Origin: Cyclobacterium jeungdonense
GTDB lineage: Bacteria; Bacteroidota; Bacteroidia; Cytophagales; Cyclobacteriaceae
Assembly: GCF_010994275.1 (NCBI RefSeq)
Contig: NZ_WMCD01000004.1
Location: 124,001 to 188,000, forward strand
Direction of reading: 5' to 3'
DNA: 64,000 nucleotides
This document shows positions 27,466-37,220 of the stretch, piece by piece (position 1 is the first letter of the stretch; each line of letters opens with the position of its first letter). The notes under the pieces are model-generated. The model was not told the DNA's origin. It was given only the letters and a program-made list of their open reading frames with translations, and searched no databases. The position numbers and the translations under genes were made by a program.

Positions 27466-28869
27466 GTGATAAAAAATATTTTACAAAATAAGGTTTTTAA
27501 AAATTTTTCATACCTGACCATTGGTAGTATACTATCTCAACTGATCAGTTTACTAACGGTGTTTAAAATAACCAAAATTCTTCACCCAGACGATTATGGG
27601 CTCTATACTTTCATGATTGCTCAGGGTACCTTATTACTTACAGTGGGCGATCTGGGCATTCGAAATATAGTCATCCGAACAATCGCCAGAGACCCTTACC
27701 GTTCCAAAGACCTGATCTACAATGGTGCCATTTTAAGAACGCTGGCCCTTCTGATCCTGGGAGGTATATACTTGGTGTACAATCACTTGCTTGGAAACTT
27801 ACAGGCTGAGGAACTTCTTTTTGTCCTTTTATTTGCACTTATTTCTTGTTTTGGGAAACTATTTGAAACTGCTTTCCTGGGACATCAAAAAATGCTCCCC
27901 CCATCTGTTATCAACCTGGGCTTCAGTATAGTTTGGTTCCTTTGGATTTTCTTACTTCCAGGAAAGATTATGGATGTACCCTTTCTTTTTTATTCCTTTC
28001 TTGGTTTAAACGTCCTAAAAAACCTGGTATTTCATGTCACTTTAAGAAAGCATGGCCTCATTTTGGGAAAGATGAAAAGCTTTGTAACTTCTTCTTATTC
28101 CTTGCTTAAAGAAAGCTGGCCCTATTTGGCCTTAGTATTGGTGATGCTTCCCTACACCAAGTTCACTAATAACTTTCTTGATATCAATTCAACACGGGAA
28201 GAAATTGGCTATTTCAACCTATCCGAAAGGCTAACCGGACCGATTTCGTTTGTGCTTGATTTTGGCTTGGTGGCTATTTTTCCAAATTTGTCGGCTCTTT
28301 GGGTTTCTAACAAAATCAAATTCAAAAATTTTGTAAGTATTGGTTTCAAGTATTACATGCTGTTTGGAATGCTGCTATGCTTTCTTTTCACCCTTTTCGC
28401 CAAAGAGTTGTTTGGGCTAATTTTCCCTGAAAGTTACCTTCCTGCGGTTTTGGTATGTCAGCTTCAGGTCTGGTACCTATTCCTAACTTCCATAGATAGT
28501 TTGATTGGGACGGTATTCGGAGCTACCAATAACGAGCGAAAAATTCTTCGATTGGGAATTGTAAATTCACTCTTTTCCACTCCAATTTTGTTCTTCAGCA
28601 GCCAATATGGGGCTTTGGGATTGGCCTCGGGAATGGTTTTTTCCTTTGCCATTTTCCAGGTTTACCTCTGGCATGTGTTTAGGAAGACCCTTCAATTCAA
28701 AATAGAAGACAGAAGTCTAATGTGGGTATCCGCTGCGGTATTGTTTGTTTTCTCCTATTTCATAGGAAGCGAAATCGATATTATTTACAAGCTGTTGGTT
28801 GCTTGTCTGGCATTAATACTTACTGGCATGTATTTTTTTAGGAATTATACGCTTGCAAAATCAGTATGA
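27466..28869 (+). CDS. Wzx-type oligosaccharide flippase
   Basis: 467 residues with about 12-14 membrane segments. The N-terminus (NFSYLTIGSILSQLISLLTVFKITKILHPDDYGLY) and VGDLGIRNIVIRTIAR belong to the MOP superfamily. The start is GTG at 27466. It flips the lipid-linked repeat unit. It overlaps the wzy-like gene by 4 nt (ATGA), a tight coupling that fits a flippase-polymerase pair. It differs from the flippase at 115-1563. Confidence 0.9.
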   Translation: MIKNILQNKVFKNFSYLTIGSILSQLISLLTVFKITKILHPDDYGLYTFMIAQGTLLLTVGDLGIRNIVIRTIARDPYRSKDLIYNGAILRTLALLILGGIYLVYNHLLGNLQAEELLFVLLFALISCFGKLFETAFLGHQKMLPPSVINLGFSIVWFLWIFLLPGKIMDVPFLFYSFLGLNVLKNLVFHVTLRKHGLILGKMKSFVTSSYSLLKESWPYLALVLVMLPYTKFTNNFLDINSTREEIGYFNLSERLTGPISFVLDFGLVAIFPNLSALWVSNKIKFKNFVSIGFKYYMLFGMLLCFLFTLFAKELFGLIFPESYLPAVLVCQLQVWYLFLTSIDSLIGTVFGATNNERKILRLGIVNSLFSTPILFFSSQYGALGLASGMVFSFAIFQVYLWHVFRKTLQFKIEDRSLMWVSAAVLFVFSYFIGSEIDIIYKLLVACLALILTGMYFFRNYTLAKSV

Positions 28870-30149
28870 AAGAAAAATTACTCATAGTATATATCTTCCT
28901 GCTGGTTATCATCAGCTTAAATTTTTTTGATGCTACTTTCATCAATCAAAAAATAGTCAATTACCTGGGTTTTTTTGTGGTAATGGGAACGGTACTGGTT
29001 TCATCAATTTACATGTTCGATAGAAAGGCTGGTTTTGTAATACCTGTACAGATGATCTCGTTATCCATTATTTTCTCCATGGTGATGGCTCTTTTTTCCT
29101 GGGGGCAGGGATTTAAAGACAGCTTATTAGAGACTTCCCAATACATGCTTTGGCCTTTGTTCTTCTTGTTACTTCACTTGAAAATTCCAATTCGTACCCT
29201 TGAAAAAATTATTCTTGCATACGGTGTACTTTATGTTCTTCTGTATTTTTTTCAATACGCCAATGCTCACACCGTATTATTTGGAAAACCCATTTCAGGT
29301 GAAGAATTTTCGGAGCAAAGAGGGGCTATACGCATCATTTTTCCCGGAGCTGGAATCTTTATTTTATCCATTTTTATTGCCATCACCAAAATCACTCAAA
29401 ATGACCGTTATAAATGGCTGTATATAGGATTAGCAATACTAGGATTAATAATACCGGTGATGCAAGTAACCAGACAATTTATTGCCGGGGTATTTCTGAT
29501 CTATTTTTACCATTTCTTTAAGAGCCAGTCTTTGCTAAAAAAATCTCTAATCCTGGGGGCATTTGCAGGTGGAATGCTCGTCCTGGTGAATTCGGATATT
29601 CCCATGATCAAAGGGGTCATAGAGGTGCAGCAAAGGGATATAAAATTGGGTAAAGACTACATTCGGGTTCAAGCTGGTGAATATTTTCTAACCGATTTTT
29701 CTCCAAATATCCTAAGTCAAATCTTCGGCAACGGGGCTCCAAACTGGGGGATCTCGTCTTACGGTAAATTTATGGAAAGGCTTAGTAATACACATGAGTA
29801 TTTCCTCTCCGATGTGGGGATAATTGCTGTCTATGCCATGTTCGGAGTTTTTGCCATTGCAGGTTTTGGGCTGATGTGGTACAAAAGCTTCGTTTTGACC
29901 GTCCCTAAGAAACACCAATATGTAAAATATTATTTGTGGTACCTGTTATTTACCAGTTTAACATGGTATTCGGTATACCACTATCACTACGTCATTGCTA
30001 CCATTTTTGCCCTTTACATCTATCACCGATCCAGTATGGAACAAAAAAAATGGGACATCGTCAAGCATTTATTAAAAACCACATCCGACACTACAGGGCG
30101 TACCATGACGTCAGCCCCCGTAAACGATGAAAAGCTGATCAACCAATGA
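28866..30149 (+). CDS. Wzy-like O-antigen/EPS polymerase
   Basis: 427 residues with about 10-12 hydrophobic segments and a large central loop around residues 240-310, typical of Wzy/WaaL-type polymerases (PF04932 group). It would join repeat units at the periplasmic side. Sequence identity in this family is low, so the call rests on topology, length and location between flippase and glycosyltransferases (4-nt overlaps on both sides). Confidence 0.8.
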   Translation: MKEKLLIVYIFLLVIISLNFFDATFINQKIVNYLGFFVVMGTVLVSSIYMFDRKAGFVIPVQMISLSIIFSMVMALFSWGQGFKDSLLETSQYMLWPLFFLLLHLKIPIRTLEKIILAYGVLYVLLYFFQYANAHTVLFGKPISGEEFSEQRGAIRIIFPGAGIFILSIFIAITKITQNDRYKWLYIGLAILGLIIPVMQVTRQFIAGVFLIYFYHFFKSQSLLKKSLILGAFAGGMLVLVNSDIPMIKGVIEVQQRDIKLGKDYIRVQAGEYFLTDFSPNILSQIFGNGAPNWGISSYGKFMERLSNTHEYFLSDVGIIAVYAMFGVFAIAGFGLMWYKSFVLTVPKKHQYVKYYLWYLLFTSLTWYSVYHYHYVIATIFALYIYHRSSMEQKKWDIVKHLLKTTSDTTGRTMTSAPVNDEKLINQ

Positions 30150-31171
30150 ACGAACCGACCCTATCTGTAATCATGCCGGTATATAATGGAGAAAGGTATT
30201 TGCAGGAAGCTATAGACAGCGTTTTAAAGCAAAACTTTACGGATTTTGAATTGATCGCCATTGACGATGGGTCAACTGATGGCTCTAACGAAATTCTTAA
30301 AGGACAGTCCGACCCCAGGATTCGGGTTCTAAGCAATGGGATCAATAAAGGTATTTCATTTACAAGGAACAGGGGACTGGATGAGGCTAAAGGCGAGTTC
30401 CTGGCATGGATGGACTGCGATGATCTTATTGCTCCGGATAGGTTTAAAAAACAATTGGCATTTTTCAAAACCCATCCCCAGGTAGGTATATGTGGCACCT
30501 GGCTGACCCGATTTGACGAAAGAAAATCCGAAGTGTCCAAATCTCCTCTCGAACACGAGGCAATTAAAGCAATGCTTTTGTTCAAACCCGCTATTTGGAA
30601 TGCTACAGCCATGTACAGATTAAACTGGATAAAAGAAGCCAACCTTTCCTTTGACCCAAGACTCGCTGTGGCTGAAGACTTCGACTTCTACTGGGAAGCC
30701 TGCAGGAAACTTCCGGTGGCCAACCTACCCGAATCCCTATACTACTACCGGGATTCCGATTCAAGTATTATGAAAAGGTTTGATGGAGCAGAGGAACGGA
30801 GTTTTTCCATCCACAAGATTATATATGAGAAATCGCTTCGAGAACTAGGCATTACCCCTACCGAAGATCAACTTCGTATTCACCGCAGCATTGGATCTAC
30901 CTATTTGTTTCAAACTTATCGATCGTACAAGGAAGCTTTTGAATGGTTAGTATATCTTCAGGAGAAAAACAAAATTCAAAAAATTTACGATTCGGATGCT
31001 CTTTCCGAGATTCTAGGCAGTATTTTTTTCTTTCTAAGTAAAAAATCTTCTCAGGTAGGCCTACCTGTGTTTTTCTACTACCTGAAAGAACTCAAAAAAT
31101 TTTATCCGGCAGATCTGTACCAAACCACCAAATTACTGATAAGGTGCCTCATTAAATACAGACGTTTTTAA
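30146..31171 (+). CDS. family 2 glycosyltransferase
   Basis: 341 residues. The GT-A domain begins LSVIMPVYNGERYLQEAI, with IDDGSTDG (39-46) for nucleotide binding and the DxD motif DCD at 90-92 (WMDCDDL). The acceptor helix region contains AEDFDFYWEA. It adds one sugar to the lipid-linked repeat unit on the cytoplasmic side. ATGA overlap with wzy. Confidence 0.92.
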   Translation: MNEPTLSVIMPVYNGERYLQEAIDSVLKQNFTDFELIAIDDGSTDGSNEILKGQSDPRIRVLSNGINKGISFTRNRGLDEAKGEFLAWMDCDDLIAPDRFKKQLAFFKTHPQVGICGTWLTRFDERKSEVSKSPLEHEAIKAMLLFKPAIWNATAMYRLNWIKEANLSFDPRLAVAEDFDFYWEACRKLPVANLPESLYYYRDSDSSIMKRFDGAEERSFSIHKIIYEKSLRELGITPTEDQLRIHRSIGSTYLFQTYRSYKEAFEWLVYLQEKNKIQKIYDSDALSEILGSIFFFLSKKSSQVGLPVFFYYLKELKKFYPADLYQTTKLLIRCLIKYRRF

Positions 31172-31196
31172 ACGAACATTTTTACAACACACTGAA

Positions 31197-32291
31197 ATGA
31201 AAAATTTATTAATTGTCACCAAGTCTCAATATGGATACCACATTGACCCATACAAGTTTGGGTATTACCTGAAAAATGATTTTCAGATCACCCACCTGAG
31301 CTGGGATTTTGGTCTTCCGAAAATCACCGTTCCTGGCGTACAAACAAAGTACCTTACTAGAGAAGGAAGCAAAGCAATGCGGTTTTTCCAGTTTCTGAAG
31401 CAAATAAATAAGGAAATCAAAACCGGAAACTATGACCTGGTATTTTTGGTATATTTTCCCGGATGTTCTTTTTTACTTAGGGAAAATCCGCAACAGATTT
31501 TCAATTTGGATATACGCACAGCAACGGATACAGACAGTTCCCTGATTAACTTTTGTAAAGACAAACTTTTAAAATGGGAAAGTTCCAGATTCCCACGCCT
31601 ATCCATCCTAAGCCATGGCCTGGCAAAAAAATTAGGTTTTAAAAAATACCATTTTCTTCCTCTTGGAGGGGAAAGATTCTGTACAATTAATAAATCATTT
31701 GATCAGGCAAATCTATTGTATGTTGGCACATTGGAAAACAGAAATCTTCTGGTTTTTATTCGTGGGTTTCATAAGTTTTTGAAATCCCTGGATACTGCCT
31801 ACCCTTCCATTTCCTTGACTATCGTCGGAGACGGACCCGGAAATGAGCGTAGTGAAATTGAGAATTACATCCAATCAAATCACTTGGAAAAGGTGATCAA
31901 AACAACCGGATATGTGCATAACGACTTATTGCACGATTATTTTGAAAAGGCAAACGTGGGAGTATCATTTGTGCCCATTACCCCCTATTACACGCACCAA
32001 CCACCCACCAAAACCTATGAATACTTACTTTCAGGCTTGCCTGTATTGGCCACCGCCACCGAAGAAAATGCAAAAATTATTAGTGATGATTGCGGCGTTC
32101 TTGTCCAAGACTCTGAGGAAGCCGTGACAAGTGGACTAACGAAACTAATGCAGCGATTAAAAGAATTCGACTCAGAAAAGATTCGTCAGGCATGTAGCGA
32201 AAACTCTTGGCAAAACATATCTAAAAATAATCTGAGGCCCTATCTGGAGTCACTTATGTTTACAAATCAAATGTCATTCCAGATCGGATAA
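31197..32291 (+). CDS. family 4-like glycosyltransferase
   Basis: 364 residues, GT-B fold. The C-terminal Rossmann domain has ANLLYVGTLENRN, SLTIVGDGPGNERSEIE, VIKTTGYVHNDLLHDYF and TYEYLLSGLPVLATATEENA with the donor-binding Glu. Adds a sugar to the repeat unit; donor unknown. It lies 25 nt after the GT2 gene. Confidence 0.88.
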   Translation: MKNLLIVTKSQYGYHIDPYKFGYYLKNDFQITHLSWDFGLPKITVPGVQTKYLTREGSKAMRFFQFLKQINKEIKTGNYDLVFLVYFPGCSFLLRENPQQIFNLDIRTATDTDSSLINFCKDKLLKWESSRFPRLSILSHGLAKKLGFKKYHFLPLGGERFCTINKSFDQANLLYVGTLENRNLLVFIRGFHKFLKSLDTAYPSISLTIVGDGPGNERSEIENYIQSNHLEKVIKTTGYVHNDLLHDYFEKANVGVSFVPITPYYTHQPPTKTYEYLLSGLPVLATATEENAKIISDDCGVLVQDSEEAVTSGLTKLMQRLKEFDSEKIRQACSENSWQNISKNNLRPYLESLMFTNQMSFQIG

Positions 32292-32304
32292 CGGCCACCT
32301 ATGT

Positions 32305-33321
32305 ATGAAAGTAAATTCTATAAAAACACTTTATGTCACCAATATGTACCCTACTAAGGAACATCCGGTAGACGGTATATTCATCAAAGAACAAATTCAG
32401 GATTTGTCTGAAAAACTCCCTTTTCTGGCAGAGATTGTATTAATTGATTCGGTATACAAGGGGAAAAAAGAATATCTAAAATCCATCTTTTCCATTCCCA
32501 AGATCATCCAATCAAAGGCTTTTGACCTAATTCATATCCATTATGGCTTATCGGGATTATTTCTCCTTTTCTTTAAGCCGCAACAAAAGGTGTTTTTGAC
32601 CCTTCACGGCAGTGATATTCAAAAACGAAAGAAAAACGGCTGGCAGGTTTGGTTAACAAAAAGAATTCTTTCCAAAGTCGATCAGGTTTTCGTCCAGAAT
32701 GAAGCCATGAAAAATCTTGTATTTCCCTATAACCAAAAGGTTGAAGTACTTACCTGTGGGGTGGATGCGGAATTCTTCAGACCAGAACCACAACTCAAAT
32801 CCGAGAGAAATTCTAAATTAGTCTTGTTTCCAAGTAGCCCTAAAAGGGAAGTCAAGGATTTCCCACTATTTACCAAGGTAATAGATCGAGTTAAAAAAAT
32901 GGTCCCTTATGAGATTGACACTGCCTGTATCGATCAATTAAGCAGGTCAGAAGTTAAGTCCCTACTGAGCAAAGCTGACTGCCTGCTATTGACATCCAAA
33001 ACAGAAGGGTCCCCCCAGGTGGTGAAAGAGGCGCTATGCTGTAGCCTGCCGGTGGTCGCTGTACCTGTAGGGGATGTGAAGGAAATCGTAGAAGGATTAC
33101 CTAATTGCCCGGTGGCCTCCTCTCATGACGTGGAAGAGCTTGCAAATCTGTTGATCAAGACTCTTAATGAGGAGCGTGGTGACATCCGGAAAGCCTTTTT
33201 AAAAAAGGGCAAATACCAGCACCAGTCCATTGCAGAAACCATGGCGATGCATTACCTCCGGGTATTGGATAAAAACTTCGCTGAAACCCAACCCATGAAA
33301 TCCGTTACAACCGTCTGCTGA
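32305..33321 (+). CDS. family 4 glycosyltransferase
   Basis: 338 residues, GT-B fold. The N-terminal domain carries YVTNMYPTKEHPVDGIFIKEQ and FLTLHGSDI, characteristic of GT4. The C-terminal domain has LLTSKTEGSPQVVKEALCC, which is the E-x7-E motif. Retaining glycosyl transfer from a nucleotide sugar. It starts 13 nt after the preceding GT gene. Confidence 0.92.
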   Translation: MKVNSIKTLYVTNMYPTKEHPVDGIFIKEQIQDLSEKLPFLAEIVLIDSVYKGKKEYLKSIFSIPKIIQSKAFDLIHIHYGLSGLFLLFFKPQQKVFLTLHGSDIQKRKKNGWQVWLTKRILSKVDQVFVQNEAMKNLVFPYNQKVEVLTCGVDAEFFRPEPQLKSERNSKLVLFPSSPKREVKDFPLFTKVIDRVKKMVPYEIDTACIDQLSRSEVKSLLSKADCLLLTSKTEGSPQVVKEALCCSLPVVAVPVGDVKEIVEGLPNCPVASSHDVEELANLLIKTLNEERGDIRKAFLKKGKYQHQSIAETMAMHYLRVLDKNFAETQPMKSVTTVC

Positions 33322-33373
33322 AAGTTACAAGAATAAAAACACTATTTAAACTCATTTTATTAAGAATCTCTTT

Positions 33374-33862
33374 ATGAAAAACTCAGATAAAAAGAAAAGG
33401 ATTATACTTATCTGTTCGGACGGCGGTCACTTGGCTCAAATTATGGAATTGAAGGATTGGTTTGTCAAATACGATTACCTCATTGTCACGGAGAAATCCC
33501 CTTCCACTCTCCCCTACGCCCAGCATCTCAACATGAAATTTCTTAAAGGAAGACCGAAAGGAAGGAAGCGAAACCTGAACTTCTTTTTCCATTTACTGGT
33601 CAACTTTTTTCTAACCATAAAAATACTTCTGGGACATTTTCCAAAGGCAATCATCACAACAGGCAGTCATACCGCGGTGCCCATGTGTTTGATCGGGAAG
33701 TCCCTGGGGGTAAAAGTGGTTTGGATATTATCCTATGCCCGGATCAAATCACGAGCTGCTTCGGCGGATTTAATTTATCCCATCGCAGATAAATTCATCA
33801 TTCAATGGCCCGAGCCCCAGAAATTTTACAAAAAAGCAATTTACCTGGGTGGAATTTACTAA
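33374..33862 (+). CDS. PssD/Alg14-like glycosyltransferase membrane subunit
   Basis: 162 residues. IILICSDGGHLAQIMEL at the N-terminus, AIITTGSHTAVPMCLIGK in the middle and a short C-terminus (IIQWPEPQKFYKKAIYLGGIY) are the Alg14/PssD pattern (PF08660). A hydrophobic stretch near 70-85 anchors it to the membrane. Alg14-type proteins recruit the catalytic Alg13-type subunit, encoded next (51-nt gap); together they make one GT-B enzyme. Confidence 0.93.
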   Translation: MKNSDKKKRIILICSDGGHLAQIMELKDWFVKYDYLIVTEKSPSTLPYAQHLNMKFLKGRPKGRKRNLNFFFHLLVNFFLTIKILLGHFPKAIITTGSHTAVPMCLIGKSLGVKVVWILSYARIKSRAASADLIYPIADKFIIQWPEPQKFYKKAIYLGGIY

Positions 33863-33913
33863 AAGTCAATTTTCACTACGAATCCTTTACGTTAACATTT
33901 TAATTCGACTACA

Positions 33914-34393
33914 ATGATCTTAGTATTATTGGGAACGTTTCCGACACAATTCGAAAGACCGTTGATTGCCATTGACACCCTTTGCAGGGAGGGTATTATC
34001 CGTGAAGAAGTCATTGTCCAAAATGGTTTTACGAAATTCCCTTCCGAATACCTTACCTACAAACCATTTCTTCCAGTAGAGGAACTGGACCACCTGTACC
34101 GGGAAGCTCGTATAGTAATTTCCCATGCCGGGTCTGGTTCCCTTTTGAAGGGAATTAAGATGGGCAAAAAAATAATTGCTATCCCCCGAATGCCAAAATA
34201 CGGGGAGGTAGTGGATAACCACCAAATGGAAATTCTGAGTGAGTTTGAAAATGAAAACTATCTTCTTGGATGGCGAGAGACAGACCAATTAAAGGAACTA
34301 TTGATTCGGACTGAAAATTTTAAACCAAAGCCATTCATCTCAAAAAAACAAAATATCATTGACTTTCTTGATGAATATATGCAGTCCCTTTAA
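33914..34393 (+). CDS. PssE/Alg13-like glycosyltransferase catalytic subunit
   Basis: 159 residues, the C-terminal half of a GT28 enzyme (PF04101). ILVLLGTFPTQFERP starts the Rossmann domain, and VISHAGSGSLLKGI followed by PRMPKYGEVVDNHQ is the donor-binding region. It acts with the preceding PssD-like protein. In Rhizobium the pair adds glucuronic acid; here the donor is unknown. Confidence 0.93.
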   Translation: MILVLLGTFPTQFERPLIAIDTLCREGIIREEVIVQNGFTKFPSEYLTYKPFLPVEELDHLYREARIVISHAGSGSLLKGIKMGKKIIAIPRMPKYGEVVDNHQMEILSEFENENYLLGWRETDQLKELLIRTENFKPKPFISKKQNIIDFLDEYMQSL

Positions 34394-34441
34394 GCAATAG
34401 ATAAATAAAACACAAAAATAACTTTCAATTCATAAACAAAA

Positions 34442-35452
34442 ATGATACGAGCAGGAATAATTGGATTAGGTAAAATGGGTATTTCCCATTGCGCCATCCT
34501 GGGAGCCCATCCAGATGTAAATCTTGTAGCTGTATGTGACAGCTCCTCATTAGTAATTGAAGCTTTCAATAAACATTCAAGGTTTAAATGCTTTACAGAT
34601 TACCGGAAAATGGTAGCTGAGATGAATCTTGACTGCATTGTGATTGCATCGCCTACGAAATTTCACGCGGAAATGGTGCATTTTGCCCTGGACCACTCTC
34701 TCCATGTTTTTTGCGAAAAGCCTTTTGTGCTAAACCCAGAAGATGCGGAAATCTTAGCCACCAAGGCAGAAAGGAAAAATCTAGTCAACCAGGTGGGATA
34801 CCACAATCGCTTCCTGGGCACCTTCAATGAGGTAAAAATGTTGCTGAACATGCAGGCTTTAGGTGAGGTGTACCACTTTAGCGGTGAATCCTATGGGCCA
34901 GTGGTTTTAAGAGAAAAAGGGAGTACCTGGAGATCCCAAAAGGGTCAGGGAGGGGGTTGTTTGTATGACTACGCATCCCACACCATTAACCTGATACACT
35001 ACTTGCTGGACAAACCGGTGGATGTGGCGGGCACCCAGTTAAAACGGATATTTTCCAATGACGTTGAGGATGCTGTATATTCGAGTATTACCCTTAGCAA
35101 TGGACTTAGCGGGCAATTATCTGTTAATTGGAGTGACGAAACACATCGAAAAATGAATACCCAAATAACCGTTTTGGGCAAAAAAGGAAAGATAATCGCA
35201 GATGCCACGGAAGTTAAAATATTCCTAAAAGAAGCCAACCAGCTATTAGACCTAAAAAAAGGCTGGACCATAAAATACCTAACCGAACTTACTTCAAATG
35301 TTGACTTCTACCTGAGGGGAGAGGAATATTCGTCACAAATCGACCATTTTATTAAGTGTATCACAACTGCAGAAACAAACAATAAAAGTTCTTTCAGAAC
35401 CGCCTCCTACACCGACCAACTTATTGCCAAATTAATCACAGACAGTAAATAA
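34442..35452 (+). CDS. Gfo/Idh/MocA-family sugar oxidoreductase
   Basis: 336 residues. Rossmann loop AGIIGLGKMGISH at 4-16, the EKP motif at 92-94 (CEKPF), and the catalytic pair Asp176/His180 in LYDYASHTINLIHYL. These enzymes oxidise or reduce sugars and sugar nucleotides with NAD(P). In this operon it probably modifies a nucleotide sugar. It is followed after only 8 nt by an unusual TIM-barrel protein, suggesting they work together. Confidence 0.9.
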   Translation: MIRAGIIGLGKMGISHCAILGAHPDVNLVAVCDSSSLVIEAFNKHSRFKCFTDYRKMVAEMNLDCIVIASPTKFHAEMVHFALDHSLHVFCEKPFVLNPEDAEILATKAERKNLVNQVGYHNRFLGTFNEVKMLLNMQALGEVYHFSGESYGPVVLREKGSTWRSQKGQGGGCLYDYASHTINLIHYLLDKPVDVAGTQLKRIFSNDVEDAVYSSITLSNGLSGQLSVNWSDETHRKMNTQITVLGKKGKIIADATEVKIFLKEANQLLDLKKGWTIKYLTELTSNVDFYLRGEEYSSQIDHFIKCITTAETNNKSSFRTASYTDQLIAKLITDSK

Positions 35453-35460
35453 GAAAAACC

Positions 35461-36327
35461 ATGGAAAGAGTACTATTCGGTGATAACCAATTTTTCGGTG
35501 TCAACCACAGTTCAGATGAAAAAGCAAGAGCTCAAACTATCCGCTTTCAGGAGGATGATGCCATCATGGCGGTATTAGACACAGCCATTGACGAAGGAAT
35601 AAATACGTTCATGTGCACCACACATGATCGTATTGGCGACATTTGTAACCGCATCCGGGGAAATGAAAAGTACAAAGATTTCAAGATATATCCCTGCATG
35701 CCCTATGCCCACAAATACGCTAACGCCGTAACAGAGCTAGGCTATTTGGGTACCATTAAACAATTTGTACCTGGAAATATCTTCACCACCTTTGCCAAAG
35801 GAGGGTTAGCCTTTATGAAGAAAGACTTTAACGAACTGGCCAGACTGATGATTGATGCAGAAATGAAGATGTTTAAGGGAATCGACACACCGGTGATTTG
35901 GGTACAAAATGTGATCACAGATTTACTCTTGGGGCTGGGTATGACTGATTTTCTAGTCACCTACTATAACCATATAAAAGAAAAATACCAGGCTGAACCC
36001 GGATTCATCACGATGAATCTACCCCTGTTGCTAGATACCTTGGAAAAAGCCGGGATAGAAAATCCGACCATTTGCGCTTCCATCAATAAGGTTGGCTTCA
36101 GAATGTCTGGGGGTATTAAAAAATACGAGAAAGTAATCTCCCAGAAAAGATGCAGACTGGTAGCCATGCAAGTATTGGCCGCAGGTGCTATACCACCCAA
36201 GGAGGCATTTGAGTACGTTTGTTCACTGGATGGGGTTGAGTCCATTCTATTCGGAGCCTCTTCCAGAGCCAATATCCGACAGTCAAAATCAATCATCGAT
36301 GGGAATTCGGTTTTGGTTCATGGATAG
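35461..36327 (+). CDS. TIM-barrel protein, aldo/keto-reductase-like without catalytic tetrad
   Basis: 288 residues, soluble. The end (AFEYVCSLDGVESILFGASSRANIRQSKSII) resembles the last strand of aldo/keto reductases, and TAIDEGINTFMCTTHDR resembles their second strand. However, the Asp and Tyr of the AKR tetrad are not found there (compare FIDTADVY in the true AKR at 17050). I know no assigned function. Coupling with the Gfo/Idh/MocA gene (8 nt) suggests a sugar-modifying partner, for instance an epimerase or lyase-like role, but this is inference. Confidence 0.6.
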   Translation: MERVLFGDNQFFGVNHSSDEKARAQTIRFQEDDAIMAVLDTAIDEGINTFMCTTHDRIGDICNRIRGNEKYKDFKIYPCMPYAHKYANAVTELGYLGTIKQFVPGNIFTTFAKGGLAFMKKDFNELARLMIDAEMKMFKGIDTPVIWVQNVITDLLLGLGMTDFLVTYYNHIKEKYQAEPGFITMNLPLLLDTLEKAGIENPTICASINKVGFRMSGGIKKYEKVISQKRCRLVAMQVLAAGAIPPKEAFEYVCSLDGVESILFGASSRANIRQSKSIIDGNSVLVHG

Positions 36328-36357
36328 TCTCTAACAATAAAAAGCCTTTAGACTTTT

Positions 36358-37203
36358 ATGAAAAAAATTGTTTTCGCCTTGCTGAGGTATTCCGGACTCC
36401 CTGTCCTTTTCAGGGAGGTTTTTCAAAGAAATAAAGTTTCGATATTGGTATTTCACGACATCGACTTTCCAACCGCTGAGAAGTCGTTTGCCTACCTCTC
36501 CAAACACTATAATTTCATTTCTTTGGAAGACCTAATTGCTGCCATCCAAAATCAGGATGGCAGCAAACTCCCTAAAAAGGCCATGGTTGTCACTTTTGAT
36601 GATGGGCATGTAGGAAACCATGAATTACTTCCCGTATTCAAAAAATATAAAGTACCGGTGACCATTTTCCTTTGCTCGGGAATCATTGACACCTCTAAAC
36701 ATTATTGGTTTTTGGAGGAATTAAATAAAGAGACGCTCCGTTACTTAAAGCAAATTCCCAATGAAGAAAGGGTTTCTTTTCTAAGGAAAAAAGGATTTGA
36801 TTCGGGAAAGGATTACCCGGATAGACAGTCATTGTCCGCTACTCAAATAGAAGAAATGGCCACTTTCGTATCCATGCAGTCCCATACGGTTTCTCACCCT
36901 ATTCTTAGCAATTGCGAGGACGAAGAATCAAAATGGGAAATTACCGAATCCAAATCTGCACTGGAAAAAAAACTAAAAAAGCCAATCAATGCCATCGCCT
37001 ATCCGAACGGTAGTTTTACTAAAAGAGAAGTTCATTTTACCAAAAAGGCGGGATACAAGTGCGGGTTAACAGTGAAACCTGGCTTCAATTCCATCCGAAG
37101 TAATCCATTTGAACTCAAACGCCTAGATCCAAATGATTCCCGGAACATCAACGAACTGATTGTGAAATCTTCAGGAATCCAATCTATTTTTAGTTTTTTT
37201 TAG
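36358..37203 (+). CDS. polysaccharide deacetylase (CE4/NodB domain)
   Basis: 281 residues. TFDDG at 79-83 gives the catalytic and metal-binding Asp residues; His176 and His180 (SHTVSH) complete the metal site; AIAYPNGSF is motif 3. It removes N-acetyl (or O-acetyl) groups from hexosamines. The N-terminus is a short hydrophobic stretch rather than a clear signal peptide, so it may act in the cytoplasm or at the membrane. Such an enzyme would leave free amino groups in the EPS. Confidence 0.9.
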   Translation: MKKIVFALLRYSGLPVLFREVFQRNKVSILVFHDIDFPTAEKSFAYLSKHYNFISLEDLIAAIQNQDGSKLPKKAMVVTFDDGHVGNHELLPVFKKYKVPVTIFLCSGIIDTSKHYWFLEELNKETLRYLKQIPNEERVSFLRKKGFDSGKDYPDRQSLSATQIEEMATFVSMQSHTVSHPILSNCEDEESKWEITESKSALEKKLKKPINAIAYPNGSFTKREVHFTKKAGYKCGLTVKPGFNSIRSNPFELKRLDPNDSRNINELIVKSSGIQSIFSFF

Positions 37204-37220
37204 CTCTTTAATACCGACCA

